Positions 16,117 to 23,648 of a stretch of DNA of 64,000 nt are shown one piece after another. The stretch comes from Paludibacteraceae bacterium (GTDB taxonomy: Bacteria > Bacteroidota > Bacteroidia > Bacteroidales > Paludibacteraceae), in the NCBI GenBank assembly GCA_017448345.1, contig JAFSLP010000100.1:1-64000 (forward strand), given 5' to 3'. The translations under genes were made by a program, and so were the position numbers. Under the pieces are notes generated by a model that did not search any database, was not told the origin of the DNA, and saw only the letters and a program-made list of their open reading frames with translations. Every line of letters begins with the position of its first letter. Positions within the stretch are counted from its first letter, which is position 1.

Positions 16117-17025
16117 CTAATTGTTGAGGATGTTAGCCGAACCGGAGTGATGCAAGTAGATGTCACAGTTCTTTGTCCAGCGGAACTTATAAATGGCGAG
16201 ATGCTCCTTTGCGGCGGTTACGGCAGAGGGGAAGTCATAGCCGCAGATGACTGTATAATAGGTATGCCCTTCCTCAAATTCCAGATAGGATTCTTCGCCG
16301 TTGTTGTTGATTACCTGCACTCCGTACCTGACTTCGGCATATTCCGGAGAATCGAACATCTGCACCAGCCATTCCAAGAAATAAGCCTGTGTGGCAAGTT
16401 GTTCGTCCAGCCCTCCGACTATCTCCGCACTATCCCGCGTGGTAGCGATATAGGGGTAATGGTTGTTAATCACTCCGGTCGAGTCCAGAGGATAGATATA
16501 GTCCCAAGTACCCCTGACACGGTAGTCAAAATGCACTTTCTCGGTGCTGCCATGTTTGGTCGTGATATTCTCCAAGACCAGTTTTCCGGCAGGCGTCATC
16601 GTCTCTGGATCGACCGGGAAGGCGTACACCCAATAATCACAGTCGGGTCTGAGCCCCGTGAAGAAATGGTTGATTTTGCCGTACTGCAAACTATGGCTGG
16701 AGAAAGGCGCTACGTTGAACTCCTTCTCGCGCAGGAGGTAGTTGCGCCAAAGCAGGTACTGGGCATAAGCGCTGTCTAACGCCAGCTGCATAAACTGCTT
16801 CTGGTTAGCCACGGGGTTGTAATCCTCCCACGGGTCGCAGATAGCGATGAGGTAATAGGCATCTTTGTTGGTAGAAAACTCAAACTCCGCAAAGCCCGCC
16901 GAGAGGGCCTTTTGCGTCATATACACCTCCACGTCTTGCGTCTCCCAATTCGCCTCGGGGTTGCAGGAAGAGAGAACATACACAAGAATGCTCAAAAACC
17001 AAAAGATGCTAAGATTAGTTTTCAT
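16117..17025 (-). CDS. Lipoprotein of unknown function, 302 aa
   Basis: A probable outer-membrane lipoprotein: hydrophobic start then LVYVLSSC, with Cys20 in a lipobox. The rest is soluble with many aromatic residues and no recognised domain; segments such as FTGLRPDCDYWVYAFPVD and VEVYMTQKALS suggest fibronectin-type-III-like beta sandwiches, common in Bacteroidales lipoproteins. It overlaps the upstream lipase-like gene by 11 nt, which indicates one transcript and perhaps a joint function at the cell surface. No catalytic motif is visible. Confidence 0.7.
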   Translation of the reverse strand: MKTNLSIFWFLSILVYVLSSCNPEANWETQDVEVYMTQKALSAGFAEFEFSTNKDAYYLIAICDPWEDYNPVANQKQFMQLALDSAYAQYLLWRNYLLREKEFNVAPFSSHSLQYGKINHFFTGLRPDCDYWVYAFPVDPETMTPAGKLVLENITTKHGSTEKVHFDYRVRGTWDYIYPLDSTGVINNHYPYIATTRDSAEIVGGLDEQLATQAYFLEWLVQMFDSPEYAEVRYGVQVINNNGEESYLEFEEGHTYYTVICGYDFPSAVTAAKEHLAIYKFRWTKNCDIYLHHSGSANILNN

Positions 17026-18394
17026 ATTTTTCCCGTTCTTCTTCCTCTTGTTGCAAGAGTGTTTGTACTGAATAAATAAACCGGAGTGCGGTCATGACGT
17101 GCGTGCCGTAGTGCCCGAAGTTATAGGTGATATTCGCGTCCGCCCACCGGGACTTGGCGTTGGTGGCATTGGTATAGGGCACCGTCTCGTCGTCCATCGA
17201 ATGCATGATATAAACGGAGGCTTCCGGCTCCCAGTCATAGGAGAGAATCGAATTGACGGTCATGGCTTTGTATAGTTCCGCCACTTTCTCGGACCGCTGC
17301 TCCATGGCTTCTTCCGTGAGCAGGTTGTGTGTGACCTTGGTGCCAATCAGTTTGTTGATCTGTGCGGAAGTGAAGCGCTTGCTGTTGATCCAGTCATCCA
17401 TGTGCTCACATAGCCACGGCTGCATCATGTCCTCCATCTTCATATTCAGGTTATTGCCTTTAATCATTCCCTGCAACACCAGCGGAACGGCTACCGGATA
17501 ACCGGCTGTATCGGTGGTGACGAAGCGCTCGTAGGTGGCTTTCACATCGTACGGACCGCCTCCTGCAAAGACGCGATGGAGCTTCACATAATAGTCTATA
17601 TCGCCCGGGTCGTCGAACTCGCTCTCAAGCAGATACTGGACCGCCATCGTAGTGGCGCCTCCCTGACTATAGCCCATCAGGTCGAGCTCCGTTTCCATAG
17701 GGCTGCGTCCTACGGCGTTCAGCCATTGCCGGACTGCCAGATACATATCCACCACATTACGCGCCGTGACATCCATCACCAGATAGGGATGCACCTTGTC
17801 GGCAGTAACGCCGTACCCCATATAATCGGGAATGATAAGTCCGTAGCCGGAACGCACCAAGATACCCTCCAGCGAGAAACAGTTACTGGGTGCCTCGGCA
17901 TTGGAGCAGACGGTATAGTGGCTGACGAGAATCATCCGTTTGGGATTGCCGTTCTTGGGTAGCATCACCTTGCCGGAGAGAGTGACGATGTTGCCTTCCG
18001 AGTCAAAACTGGGGTACGTGCCCACAATCTCGATGATATGGTTCTGGTTGCCGTATTTGAGCAGCTCCTGCAGGATAGCGGCACCCGTGACGCTGCTGGT
18101 CCTGCGCGGCGGCATATGCTGCGCCGCTTCGCCCGTGGCGTTTTCCTCCTGTGCATCCGTATATTCAGAGACACGCGTGCCGTCCGGCAGATAGCAGTTA
18201 TAGGGCAGCCCCTGACTCAGATCCGTCACATGGTGTCCGATGACCTGAAACGCCAGTTTGTCCGCGCCTTCGACATTCCAGAAATCCACCGTCACATCAT
18301 CGCGGAAGCGGCAGGAGGTGCTCATCAGCAACACGCCCGACAGGAGAAGAAACATCCCCTTCGTCTTACAATATGTCCATAGTCCCTTGTCCAT
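17015..18394 (-). CDS. Alpha/beta-hydrolase lipoprotein (secretory lipase-like)
   Basis: A 459-residue probable esterase or lipase anchored as a lipoprotein (LLMSTSC lipobox). The nucleophile elbow GYSQGG sits near residue 240, and the later VYIMHSMDDETVPY and FGHYGTH provide a fitting acid (D) and His for the triad. The start region (18356-18394) is made of words like those of the short repeats in this genome; Met at 18355 would be an alternative start but would lose the positively charged residues before the hydrophobic segment, so I kept the longer form. Substrate unknown. It forms a unit with the overlapping lipoprotein gene downstream. Confidence 0.8.
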   Translation of the reverse strand: MDKGLWTYCKTKGMFLLLSGVLLMSTSCRFRDDVTVDFWNVEGADKLAFQVIGHHVTDLSQGLPYNCYLPDGTRVSEYTDAQEENATGEAAQHMPPRRTSSVTGAAILQELLKYGNQNHIIEIVGTYPSFDSEGNIVTLSGKVMLPKNGNPKRMILVSHYTVCSNAEAPSNCFSLEGILVRSGYGLIIPDYMGYGVTADKVHPYLVMDVTARNVVDMYLAVRQWLNAVGRSPMETELDLMGYSQGGATTMAVQYLLESEFDDPGDIDYYVKLHRVFAGGGPYDVKATYERFVTTDTAGYPVAVPLVLQGMIKGNNLNMKMEDMMQPWLCEHMDDWINSKRFTSAQINKLIGTKVTHNLLTEEAMEQRSEKVAELYKAMTVNSILSYDWEPEASVYIMHSMDDETVPYTNATNAKSRWADANITYNFGHYGTHVMTALRFIYSVQTLLQQEEEEREKYEN

Positions 18395-18407
18395 CGTCTA
18401 TTATCCA

Positions 18408-19064
18408 TTAAAACCTTGCTCCCAAGCCTATGCTGATGATACGCGAGGACGCCATGAAGATGGTGTTGGCGTCTTTGAGCGAATACATGCCACCGAGGTC
18501 AAGAGTCCAGAACCAGCGGTCGTAGTTGGCACTCACGCCCACCACCGTCAGGTTGACGGCGGCACCCACATCCGTGCGCTTGCCCTTGCCGTTGGTCTCC
18601 GTACCGCCATTGATACCCAGACCGATACCCAGACCCGAATAGATATTCACATTAGGATGGAAGAAATACGTGAAACGGAAAGTCGGCATAATCACCAAGT
18701 TATAGAAATAATGCTTCTTGTCGCGGCTGAGTTCCGTGCCTGCGCCGTTGCGGACCACATTATCCCAGCCCACCTCGCTGATGTCAACCATTGCGCCTAA
18801 CGCGAACCAGTGCGCAAAACGCCGCTGGTACTCCGCCCAGAGGTGCTGGTTGTGCCGGAAACGCTCCCGGTAGGTCTGCTCATAACTCTCCGGCATAGAA
18901 GTGATGACGGCTGTAGGGTTGTGCCACATCAGGCTCTCGAAGAGCTGGTCACCCCACCCTATACGCACCTCGTTGGGACGGTAGATGAAGTCCGTCTTGG
19001 TCTCTGCAAACATGCACGCCGTTATCGCGCACAAGAGCATTACTATGGTGATTGCCTTTTTCAC
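18408..19064 (-). CDS. Outer-membrane beta-barrel protein, 218 aa
   Basis: A small porin-like or OmpW-like barrel. It has a signal peptide (AITIVMLLCAITACMFA), then alternating hydrophobic strands with aromatic girdles (FRFTYFFHPNVNIYSGLGIG, GVSANYDRWFWTLDLGG) and ends in a typical barrel terminus with Phe as last residue (SIGLGARF). No ligand can be assigned. It stands at the head of the transcript that continues into the lipase-like and lipoprotein genes, with a good promoter at 19093-19124. Confidence 0.8.
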   Translation of the reverse strand: MKKAITIVMLLCAITACMFAETKTDFIYRPNEVRIGWGDQLFESLMWHNPTAVITSMPESYEQTYRERFRHNQHLWAEYQRRFAHWFALGAMVDISEVGWDNVVRNGAGTELSRDKKHYFYNLVIMPTFRFTYFFHPNVNIYSGLGIGLGINGGTETNGKGKRTDVGAAVNLTVVGVSANYDRWFWTLDLGGMYSLKDANTIFMASSRIISIGLGARF

Positions 19065-19092
19065 AAATAGGATGATTGTCTTTTTTGCGCCG

Positions 19093-19124
19093 CAAAATTA
19101 CACAAAAAAAACGGAATACGCAAA
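19093..19124 (-). promoter_or_regulatory. Promoter of the barrel-lipase-lipoprotein unit
   Basis: On the minus strand, TTTG (19121-19124), 20 nt, TAATTTTG (19093-19100); start codon at 19064. Confidence 0.8.
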
Positions 19125-19158
19125 TCTTTACCGTATTTTTTGCATATTATCTGTCATT

Positions 19159-19830
19159 TTATCGTATTCCGGCTATTTTATGCAACTGAACGCTCAGCCG
19201 CCAGAAGGGATGCGCAAGGATATACCTCACCGTCTCGGGGAGGTTGTCGTTGCGGTCGTCCTCCCATTCGTCTATACCGCTCCTCATCAGCCATTCGCCG
19301 GTGTAATGGAGGGGCTGTAACATCCAATGCTCCGCCTCCAGATGTCCGCGCCAGATGTCCGGGTCATAGGTGCCGGTGAAGACCACTTTAACCTCATTGA
19401 CCTTGCACAATGCCAAACGGGCAGGGCTTTCGACTTTCGACTTTGGACTTTCGACTAACTTAGGCGAACAGGTCACCCAGTCTATTCCTTCGGGCAGCGG
19501 GCGTGTGCCGTTGGTCTCGATACAGATGTAGAACCCCGCCTCGTGAAGTGCGTCCACCAGCTCTTTGTCCACCTGCAGAGACGGTTCGCCGCCTGTGAGC
19601 ACACACATCTTCCGCCGCTCGTTGGGCTCGTCGTACAACTCCTGTACTTCCGAGACGATGGCTCCGGCAGTCATCTCACGGTACTCAGCGAAATCGGTGT
19701 CACACCACGGGCAACGGAGGTTACATCCGCTGAAACGCACAAAAACAGCAGGAATGCCGCTGTGTGCCCCCTCGCCCTGCAAGGTAAAGAATATTTCGTG
19801 AACCCGATAAGACATTAACCCTTGGGTCAT
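19159..19830 (-). CDS. 7-carboxy-7-deazaguanine synthase QueE
   Basis: A radical SAM enzyme of queuosine biosynthesis that rearranges 6-carboxy-tetrahydropterin to 7-carboxy-7-deazaguanine. Cluster cysteines are seen in FSGCNLRCPWCDTDF (C36, C40, C43), with the SAM-binding GGEPSLQ downstream. At about residues 130-145 a word repeat (19427-19457 on the plus strand) adds VESPKSKVESP between the CSPKL strand and the CKVNEVKVVF strand, where homologues need only a short turn. The first residues (MTQGL) also derive from a word repeat; Met6 (19815) is the likely ancestral start. It is the last gene of the que series. Confidence 0.95.
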   Translation of the reverse strand: MTQGLMSYRVHEIFFTLQGEGAHSGIPAVFVRFSGCNLRCPWCDTDFAEYREMTAGAIVSEVQELYDEPNERRKMCVLTGGEPSLQVDKELVDALHEAGFYICIETNGTRPLPEGIDWVTCSPKLVESPKSKVESPARLALCKVNEVKVVFTGTYDPDIWRGHLEAEHWMLQPLHYTGEWLMRSGIDEWEDDRNDNLPETVRYILAHPFWRLSVQLHKIAGIR

Positions 19831-19836
19831 TTGCCA

Positions 19837-20184
19837 TTAGTCATTGTCACGCTCATAGATGGCGGTGTTGCCCTCCGACTCCTGCACGGAGACTTTATAG
19901 CAATTCTCCACATGGTCACATATCCAGCGTGCTATGTTCTCCGCCGAAGGGTTGATATCCAACACCTCGTTGATATACTTATGGTCGAAAGTGTCCTTGA
20001 CCACCTGTTTGATGTGCGTGAAGTCGGTCACAATGCCGTCTTGGTTCAACTCCGCCGCCTTGCAATAGACGACGATAATCCAGTTGTGTCCGTGCAGGTT
20101 CTCGCATTTGCTCTCATAAGAGAGCGTCAGGTTATGCGCTGCCGAAATCTCTACTCGTTTTTCTACGTAATACATCGCGTTCAA
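19837..20184 (-). CDS. 6-carboxy-tetrahydropterin synthase QueD
   Basis: Converts dihydroneopterin triphosphate to 6-carboxy-5,6,7,8-tetrahydropterin, the second step towards preQ0. The 115-residue length fits. Zinc ligands are seen as the His in ISAAHNL and the pair in ENLHGHNW, with the catalytic Cys just before (KCENLHGH); TFDHKYIN carries the catalytic His/Asp region and ESEGN the pterin-anchoring Glu. Met4 (20175) is an alternative start. It sits 6 bp from queE and 12 bp from queC on the same strand. Confidence 0.96.
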   Translation of the reverse strand: MNAMYYVEKRVEISAAHNLTLSYESKCENLHGHNWIIVVYCKAAELNQDGIVTDFTHIKQVVKDTFDHKYINEVLDINPSAENIARWICDHVENCYKVSVQESEGNTAIYERDND

Positions 20185-20196
20185 AGAGGGGTTTAA

Positions 20197-20850
20197 TCAG
20201 TTTTCATAAACAGTGTTATCTTTTATACCGGCTTGTGCGAGGGCTTCTTTGCGCTCCCGGCAGGTGCCGCACACGCCGCAGTGGTGTTCGCCGCCCTTGT
20301 AGCAGCTCCATGTCTCGGCATAGTCGATGTTCAGTTCCTTGCCATGCGAGGCAATCTCCGCCTTGGTGAGATGCGTATAGGGTGTAAGCAGCTGCACGCC
20401 GTTCCATGTGCCAAAATGGATGGCATTGTTCATCGCCTCCACAAACTCGGGGCGGCAGTCCGGATAGATGGTATGGTCGCCTGCGTGGTTGGCAAGCATC
20501 ACGTACTGTAACTTGTTGTTCTCCGCTATGCCGGCAGCGATGGAAAGCATGATACCGTTGCGGAAAGGCACCACGGTGGAGCGCATATTCTGCTCGTCGT
20601 AGTTGCCTTCGGGGATGGCGTCTGCGCCTTCCAAGAGCGAGGAACGGAAGAACTGCTTGATGAACGGCAGGCGGATGACCATGTGCGGAATACCCAGTCG
20701 GTCGCAATGCAGTTTGGCAAACTCCAACTCACGGTCGTTGTGGTTCGAGCCGTAGTGAAATGAAAGCGCCATTCCTATTCGGTATTGGTATTCGTAGAGC
20801 ATGGTCGTGGAGTCCAAGCCTCCCGATAAGACGATTAGACTGTCTTTCAT
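20197..20850 (-). CDS. 7-cyano-7-deazaguanine (preQ0) synthase QueC
   Basis: An ATP-dependent enzyme converting 7-carboxy-7-deazaguanine and ammonia to preQ0. It shows the PP-loop SGGLDSTTML at residues 9-18 and a C-terminal zinc site with cysteines in WSCYKGGEHHCGVCGTC. Length (217) and both motifs are normal. It stands between queF and queD; the gap to queF holds a short-word repeat. Confidence 0.97.
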   Translation of the reverse strand: MKDSLIVLSGGLDSTTMLYEYQYRIGMALSFHYGSNHNDRELEFAKLHCDRLGIPHMVIRLPFIKQFFRSSLLEGADAIPEGNYDEQNMRSTVVPFRNGIMLSIAAGIAENNKLQYVMLANHAGDHTIYPDCRPEFVEAMNNAIHFGTWNGVQLLTPYTHLTKAEIASHGKELNIDYAETWSCYKGGEHHCGVCGTCRERKEALAQAGIKDNTVYEN

Positions 20851-20912
20851 AGATTTACTGTTTGGTCATTTACCATTTAATCATTTGTTTTGACATTTGG
20901 TCATTTGCTCAA
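20851..20912. repeat. Short word-like repeat running into the queF C-terminus
   Basis: Variants of TTTGGTCATTTACCATT fill the queC-queF gap and continue through the queF stop, so that the last residues of QueF (EQMTKCQNK) are encoded by the repeat. Confidence 0.6.
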
Positions 20913-21357
20913 AGAGTCTTTTGGCTTTGAGCTCTTGGTGCTCCTCATCCGCCCAGTTGGCGAAAGGATAGATGCTGATACCGCCGCGAGGCATAAAATA
21001 ACCGGTCACCTCGATATACTTGGGGTCCATCAGGCGGACGAGGTCATTCAGGATAATGTTGACACAGTCCTCATGGAAATCGCCATGGTTGCGGAAAGAG
21101 AAGAGGTAGAGCTTGAGGCTCTTGCTCTCCACCATCCGTTCACGCGGGATATAACTGATGTATACATGTCCGAAATCCGGCTGCCCTGTCTTGGGGCAGA
21201 GCGTGGTGAACTCCGGGCAGTTGAACGTGACGAGGTATTCGTTCTCGGGGTGTTTGTTCTCAAAGGTCTCCAGCACGGCAGGGTTGTATTGGTCGCTGTA
21301 CTGCACGTGCTGGTTGCCAAGCAGGGTTACACCCTGCAGTTCTTGTTCTGTTCTCAT
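20881..21357 (-). CDS. NADPH-dependent preQ1 synthase QueF
   Basis: Reduces the nitrile of preQ0 to the aminomethyl group of preQ1. It is the short, unimodular QueF form, 158 residues when started at Met 21357 ([14 protein letters not shown]); the in-frame Met at 21438 lies inside the preceding gene and is rejected. The active-site segment [15 protein letters not shown] carries the catalytic Cys and Asp, and [20 protein letters not shown] is the substrate-binding QueF motif. It starts 4 bp after the stop of the DUF5020 gene, suggesting one transcript. Its C-terminal residues come from a word repeat. Confidence 0.95.
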   Translation of the reverse strand: MRTEQELQGVTLLGNQHVQYSDQYNPAVLETFENKHPENEYLVTFNCPEFTTLCPKTGQPDFGHVYISYIPRERMVESKSLKLYLFSFRNHGDFHEDCVNIILNDLVRLMDPKYIEVTGYFMPRGGISIYPFANWADEEHQELKAKRLFEQMTKCQNK

Positions 21358-21361
21358 TTGA

Positions 21362-22168
21362 TTAGTCAAAATTCCATTTGATGCCGACGCAGGGGTTGCA
21401 CATGAATCCTTTGCCGGTGAAGTTATAGCTGAACTCAATCTCGGTGCCGATGTTCAGGTTGGGGCATTTGAACCACCGCCCGATATTATACCACAGCTGC
21501 GGTTCGCTGATGAGGACGAAGGACTGCTTCGTCGGGTCGGTATAGGTGCCGGTGGTGCGGTCAAAGACCGACTGTTTGGCACCCCAGATATCGAGGAAAC
21601 CGGAGAAACGCAGTCCCGGCGCCGTGCAGAAATCATCGCAGCCCCAGACAAAAGTGAACTGGAGCGGCACGCTGTTGCGCGTCTTGTTGTAGTCATCGAC
21701 GATATATTTGTACAGCAGCTCTATATTGAAAATATTCTTGTAATCCTTGGTGTGGAGGCAGTAGTTGAGTCCGACGAGTGCGGCGTGGTTGATGCCGTAG
21801 CCGCGTATGCCGTCGCCGCCGTTGTAGAGACCCAGACCGCCGTCGTACTCCACCTGTACGCTCAGGTCGCCGAGTTTGGTTTTCTGCCAGAAATTAAGAC
21901 ACCGGGCTATCTCGCCGTACGCAAGGAAGGGGGTGTTCTTCGGGTCCGAGGGATGGATATTATAGTCAAAATCCACGAATGCGAAGGTGCTGCCCCACGG
22001 GTCGGCGTAGAAGAGCTCCAAGGTCGTCGTCACGCGGTTGGTACGCTGGTTCCCGCACGCCGTGCCAAGACTGCCGAAGTCATAATAGACCTGCAGGTTG
22101 GTACCGGCACCCGCCGTCAGCGAACACAGGCACAGCAAGGCGCATAATATGTCTTTCGTCCGTTTCAA
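21362..22168 (-). CDS. DUF5020/Tsx-like outer-membrane channel
   Basis: A 268-residue barrel with signal peptide ([16 protein letters not shown]). The start of the mature part (NLQVYYDFG) and the strand series ([34 protein letters not shown]) match the DUF5020 family as I recall it, related to the nucleoside channel Tsx; the last residues (GIKWNFD) end in a barrel-like aromatic strand. It overlaps the upstream lipoprotein gene by 4 nt and is followed after 4 bp by queF. A role in letting nucleosides or deazaguanine bases through the outer membrane is inferred from this position and the Tsx likeness. Confidence 0.75.
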   Translation of the reverse strand: MKRTKDILCALLCLCSLTAGAGTNLQVYYDFGSLGTACGNQRTNRVTTTLELFYADPWGSTFAFVDFDYNIHPSDPKNTPFLAYGEIARCLNFWQKTKLGDLSVQVEYDGGLGLYNGGDGIRGYGINHAALVGLNYCLHTKDYKNIFNIELLYKYIVDDYNKTRNSVPLQFTFVWGCDDFCTAPGLRFSGFLDIWGAKQSVFDRTTGTYTDPTKQSFVLISEPQLWYNIGRWFKCPNLNIGTEIEFSYNFTGKGFMCNPCVGIKWNFD

Positions 22169-23592
22169 TTCTCCTCTTCTTTCTCCGGCTCATTGACGAG
22201 GATGTTCTTCACCTCCCATGTCGGGCAGGTCTGTCCGGCTTCGGTCTTATAGCAGAAACCGATATAAACGGTCTGGTTGTTCCACGCGCTGAGGTCCATT
22301 CGTCCGCTGTTGTAGAAGGTCCAGCTGTTGGCGTCCGGGAATCCTGTGCTCTTCTCGTTGTCCCATTCGTTCCACGGCAACTGGGTCCACGTGGCGGATT
22401 TGACATCATCGGTATAGTCGGTGGACACCCAGACGGTCAGCTGGGTATAACGGCTCTCGTCGGTGGGACCGTAGTTGACTGCGTGGTCGAAACTGAGGGC
22501 GGGAGCGGTGGAGTTCTTCAGTTTGATTTTCGGTGTGACGAACCATCCCTCGCCGTAGTGAGGTCCGCTGACATAGGCGGAACCGCGCATTCCATAGAGG
22601 TTGTCGAAACGCCAGATATAAGTAATACCTTCCTCAAGGTCGTAATGGTGGAGCGTTATCTTGCCGAGGTTACCCTCGCCTGCCACCGCCTGACGGTAAT
22701 AGGTAGAGAGGTTAGCCGCCCAGCCTTTGCTCAGGACGAACGACATCGTCTCCTCGATAATGCCGGTGTTGGCGTGCCAAGCCGTGCCGTCGAAAGTATA
22801 TTCGGTAGCGTGGTAGAGTTTGACGTCGGAGTCAAAAACCATCAGCACCGCCACTTGGTCTTTGACGGCATAGGGATGGGTGTTCGCCAGCCATTTCTCC
22901 GCCTGACCGTTCGCTTCGGCAGGGAGGACGAAGACCTCCGGTGCAGCCGATGTATATGGTTCCCACACCACGCCGTCACGGTAGATATAAAGCATTTCTT
23001 TCTCTTTCACAGGGGCACCGGTTTTCTCGGCAAACGCATATTTGACACCTGCCAGATAGTTATCGTCCACCATCGGGAGGAAGAGCACCGCCTGCGCCTC
23101 GTTCTCCGGGGTCAGGTACTTGGTCTCGGTGTCGCCATAGACGGCTTTGTAATCCGCAGCCTTGAGCTCATAGCGGATGGTCTGGTTGTAGAATTCCAGA
23201 TAGGCGGGTGTTCCGTCGTCGGTGCGGTAGGTCACGTTGAAGACAGAGCCCGGGTCGAGGTGCGGGTATTTGCCGTAGATAAACGCAGGCACGTACATAT
23301 CCGCCGAAGCCTCGTTGTTGAAATAACCGTTCTCGCCCACTTGCGTCAAGGCGGCAGAGAAGAGGTCCGTCTGCTGCGCCTCGTCCAGCGACGAGGCGTA
23401 ACTCTTGTTGGTGCTGTTGTTGGCGATGGTCTTGTAGTCCTCCGCCGCCAAAGAGTAGTCGTACGTCTTGACTACGCTGATCTGCGGGTCGCCGTTGTCC
23501 ATGTATTTCTCGTCGAAATAATTATCACAGGAGGGGCACAGCCACATTCCGCCGACCAACAGTGCTATACTTGTTATATTCTTTGTTTTCAT
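22165..23592 (-). CDS. Choice-of-anchor-J type lipoprotein, TonB-receptor partner
   Basis: A 475-residue surface lipoprotein (lipobox WLCPSC, Cys22). The N-terminal half contains repeated short ligand-protein-like motifs without a known name; the C-terminal 200 residues, with YVSGPHYGEGWFVTPKI, LSFDHAVNYG, LTVWVSTDYTDD and VYIGFCYKT, have the pattern of the choice-of-anchor-J (MAM-like) domain of Bacteroidetes. It lies 56 bp downstream of the TonB-dependent receptor gene, as SusD-like or other partner lipoproteins do, and overlaps the DUF5020 gene by 4 nt. Substrate capture at the outer surface is the probable role. Confidence 0.75.
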   Translation of the reverse strand: MKTKNITSIALLVGGMWLCPSCDNYFDEKYMDNGDPQISVVKTYDYSLAAEDYKTIANNSTNKSYASSLDEAQQTDLFSAALTQVGENGYFNNEASADMYVPAFIYGKYPHLDPGSVFNVTYRTDDGTPAYLEFYNQTIRYELKAADYKAVYGDTETKYLTPENEAQAVLFLPMVDDNYLAGVKYAFAEKTGAPVKEKEMLYIYRDGVVWEPYTSAAPEVFVLPAEANGQAEKWLANTHPYAVKDQVAVLMVFDSDVKLYHATEYTFDGTAWHANTGIIEETMSFVLSKGWAANLSTYYRQAVAGEGNLGKITLHHYDLEEGITYIWRFDNLYGMRGSAYVSGPHYGEGWFVTPKIKLKNSTAPALSFDHAVNYGPTDESRYTQLTVWVSTDYTDDVKSATWTQLPWNEWDNEKSTGFPDANSWTFYNSGRMDLSAWNNQTVYIGFCYKTEAGQTCPTWEVKNILVNEPEKEEEN

Positions 23593-23599
23593 AGCATTC

Positions 23600-23648
23600 C
23601 CAATTCGTAATTCGTAATTCGTAATTCGTAATTTTTAATTTTTAATTC
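23600..23648. repeat. Short tandem repeat AATTCGT
   Basis: Five to six copies of AATTCGTA-like 8-mers decaying to AATTTTT, between the TonB receptor and lipoprotein genes. The same word is in tandem at 26513-26575 and in frame inside gldG. Confidence 0.7.
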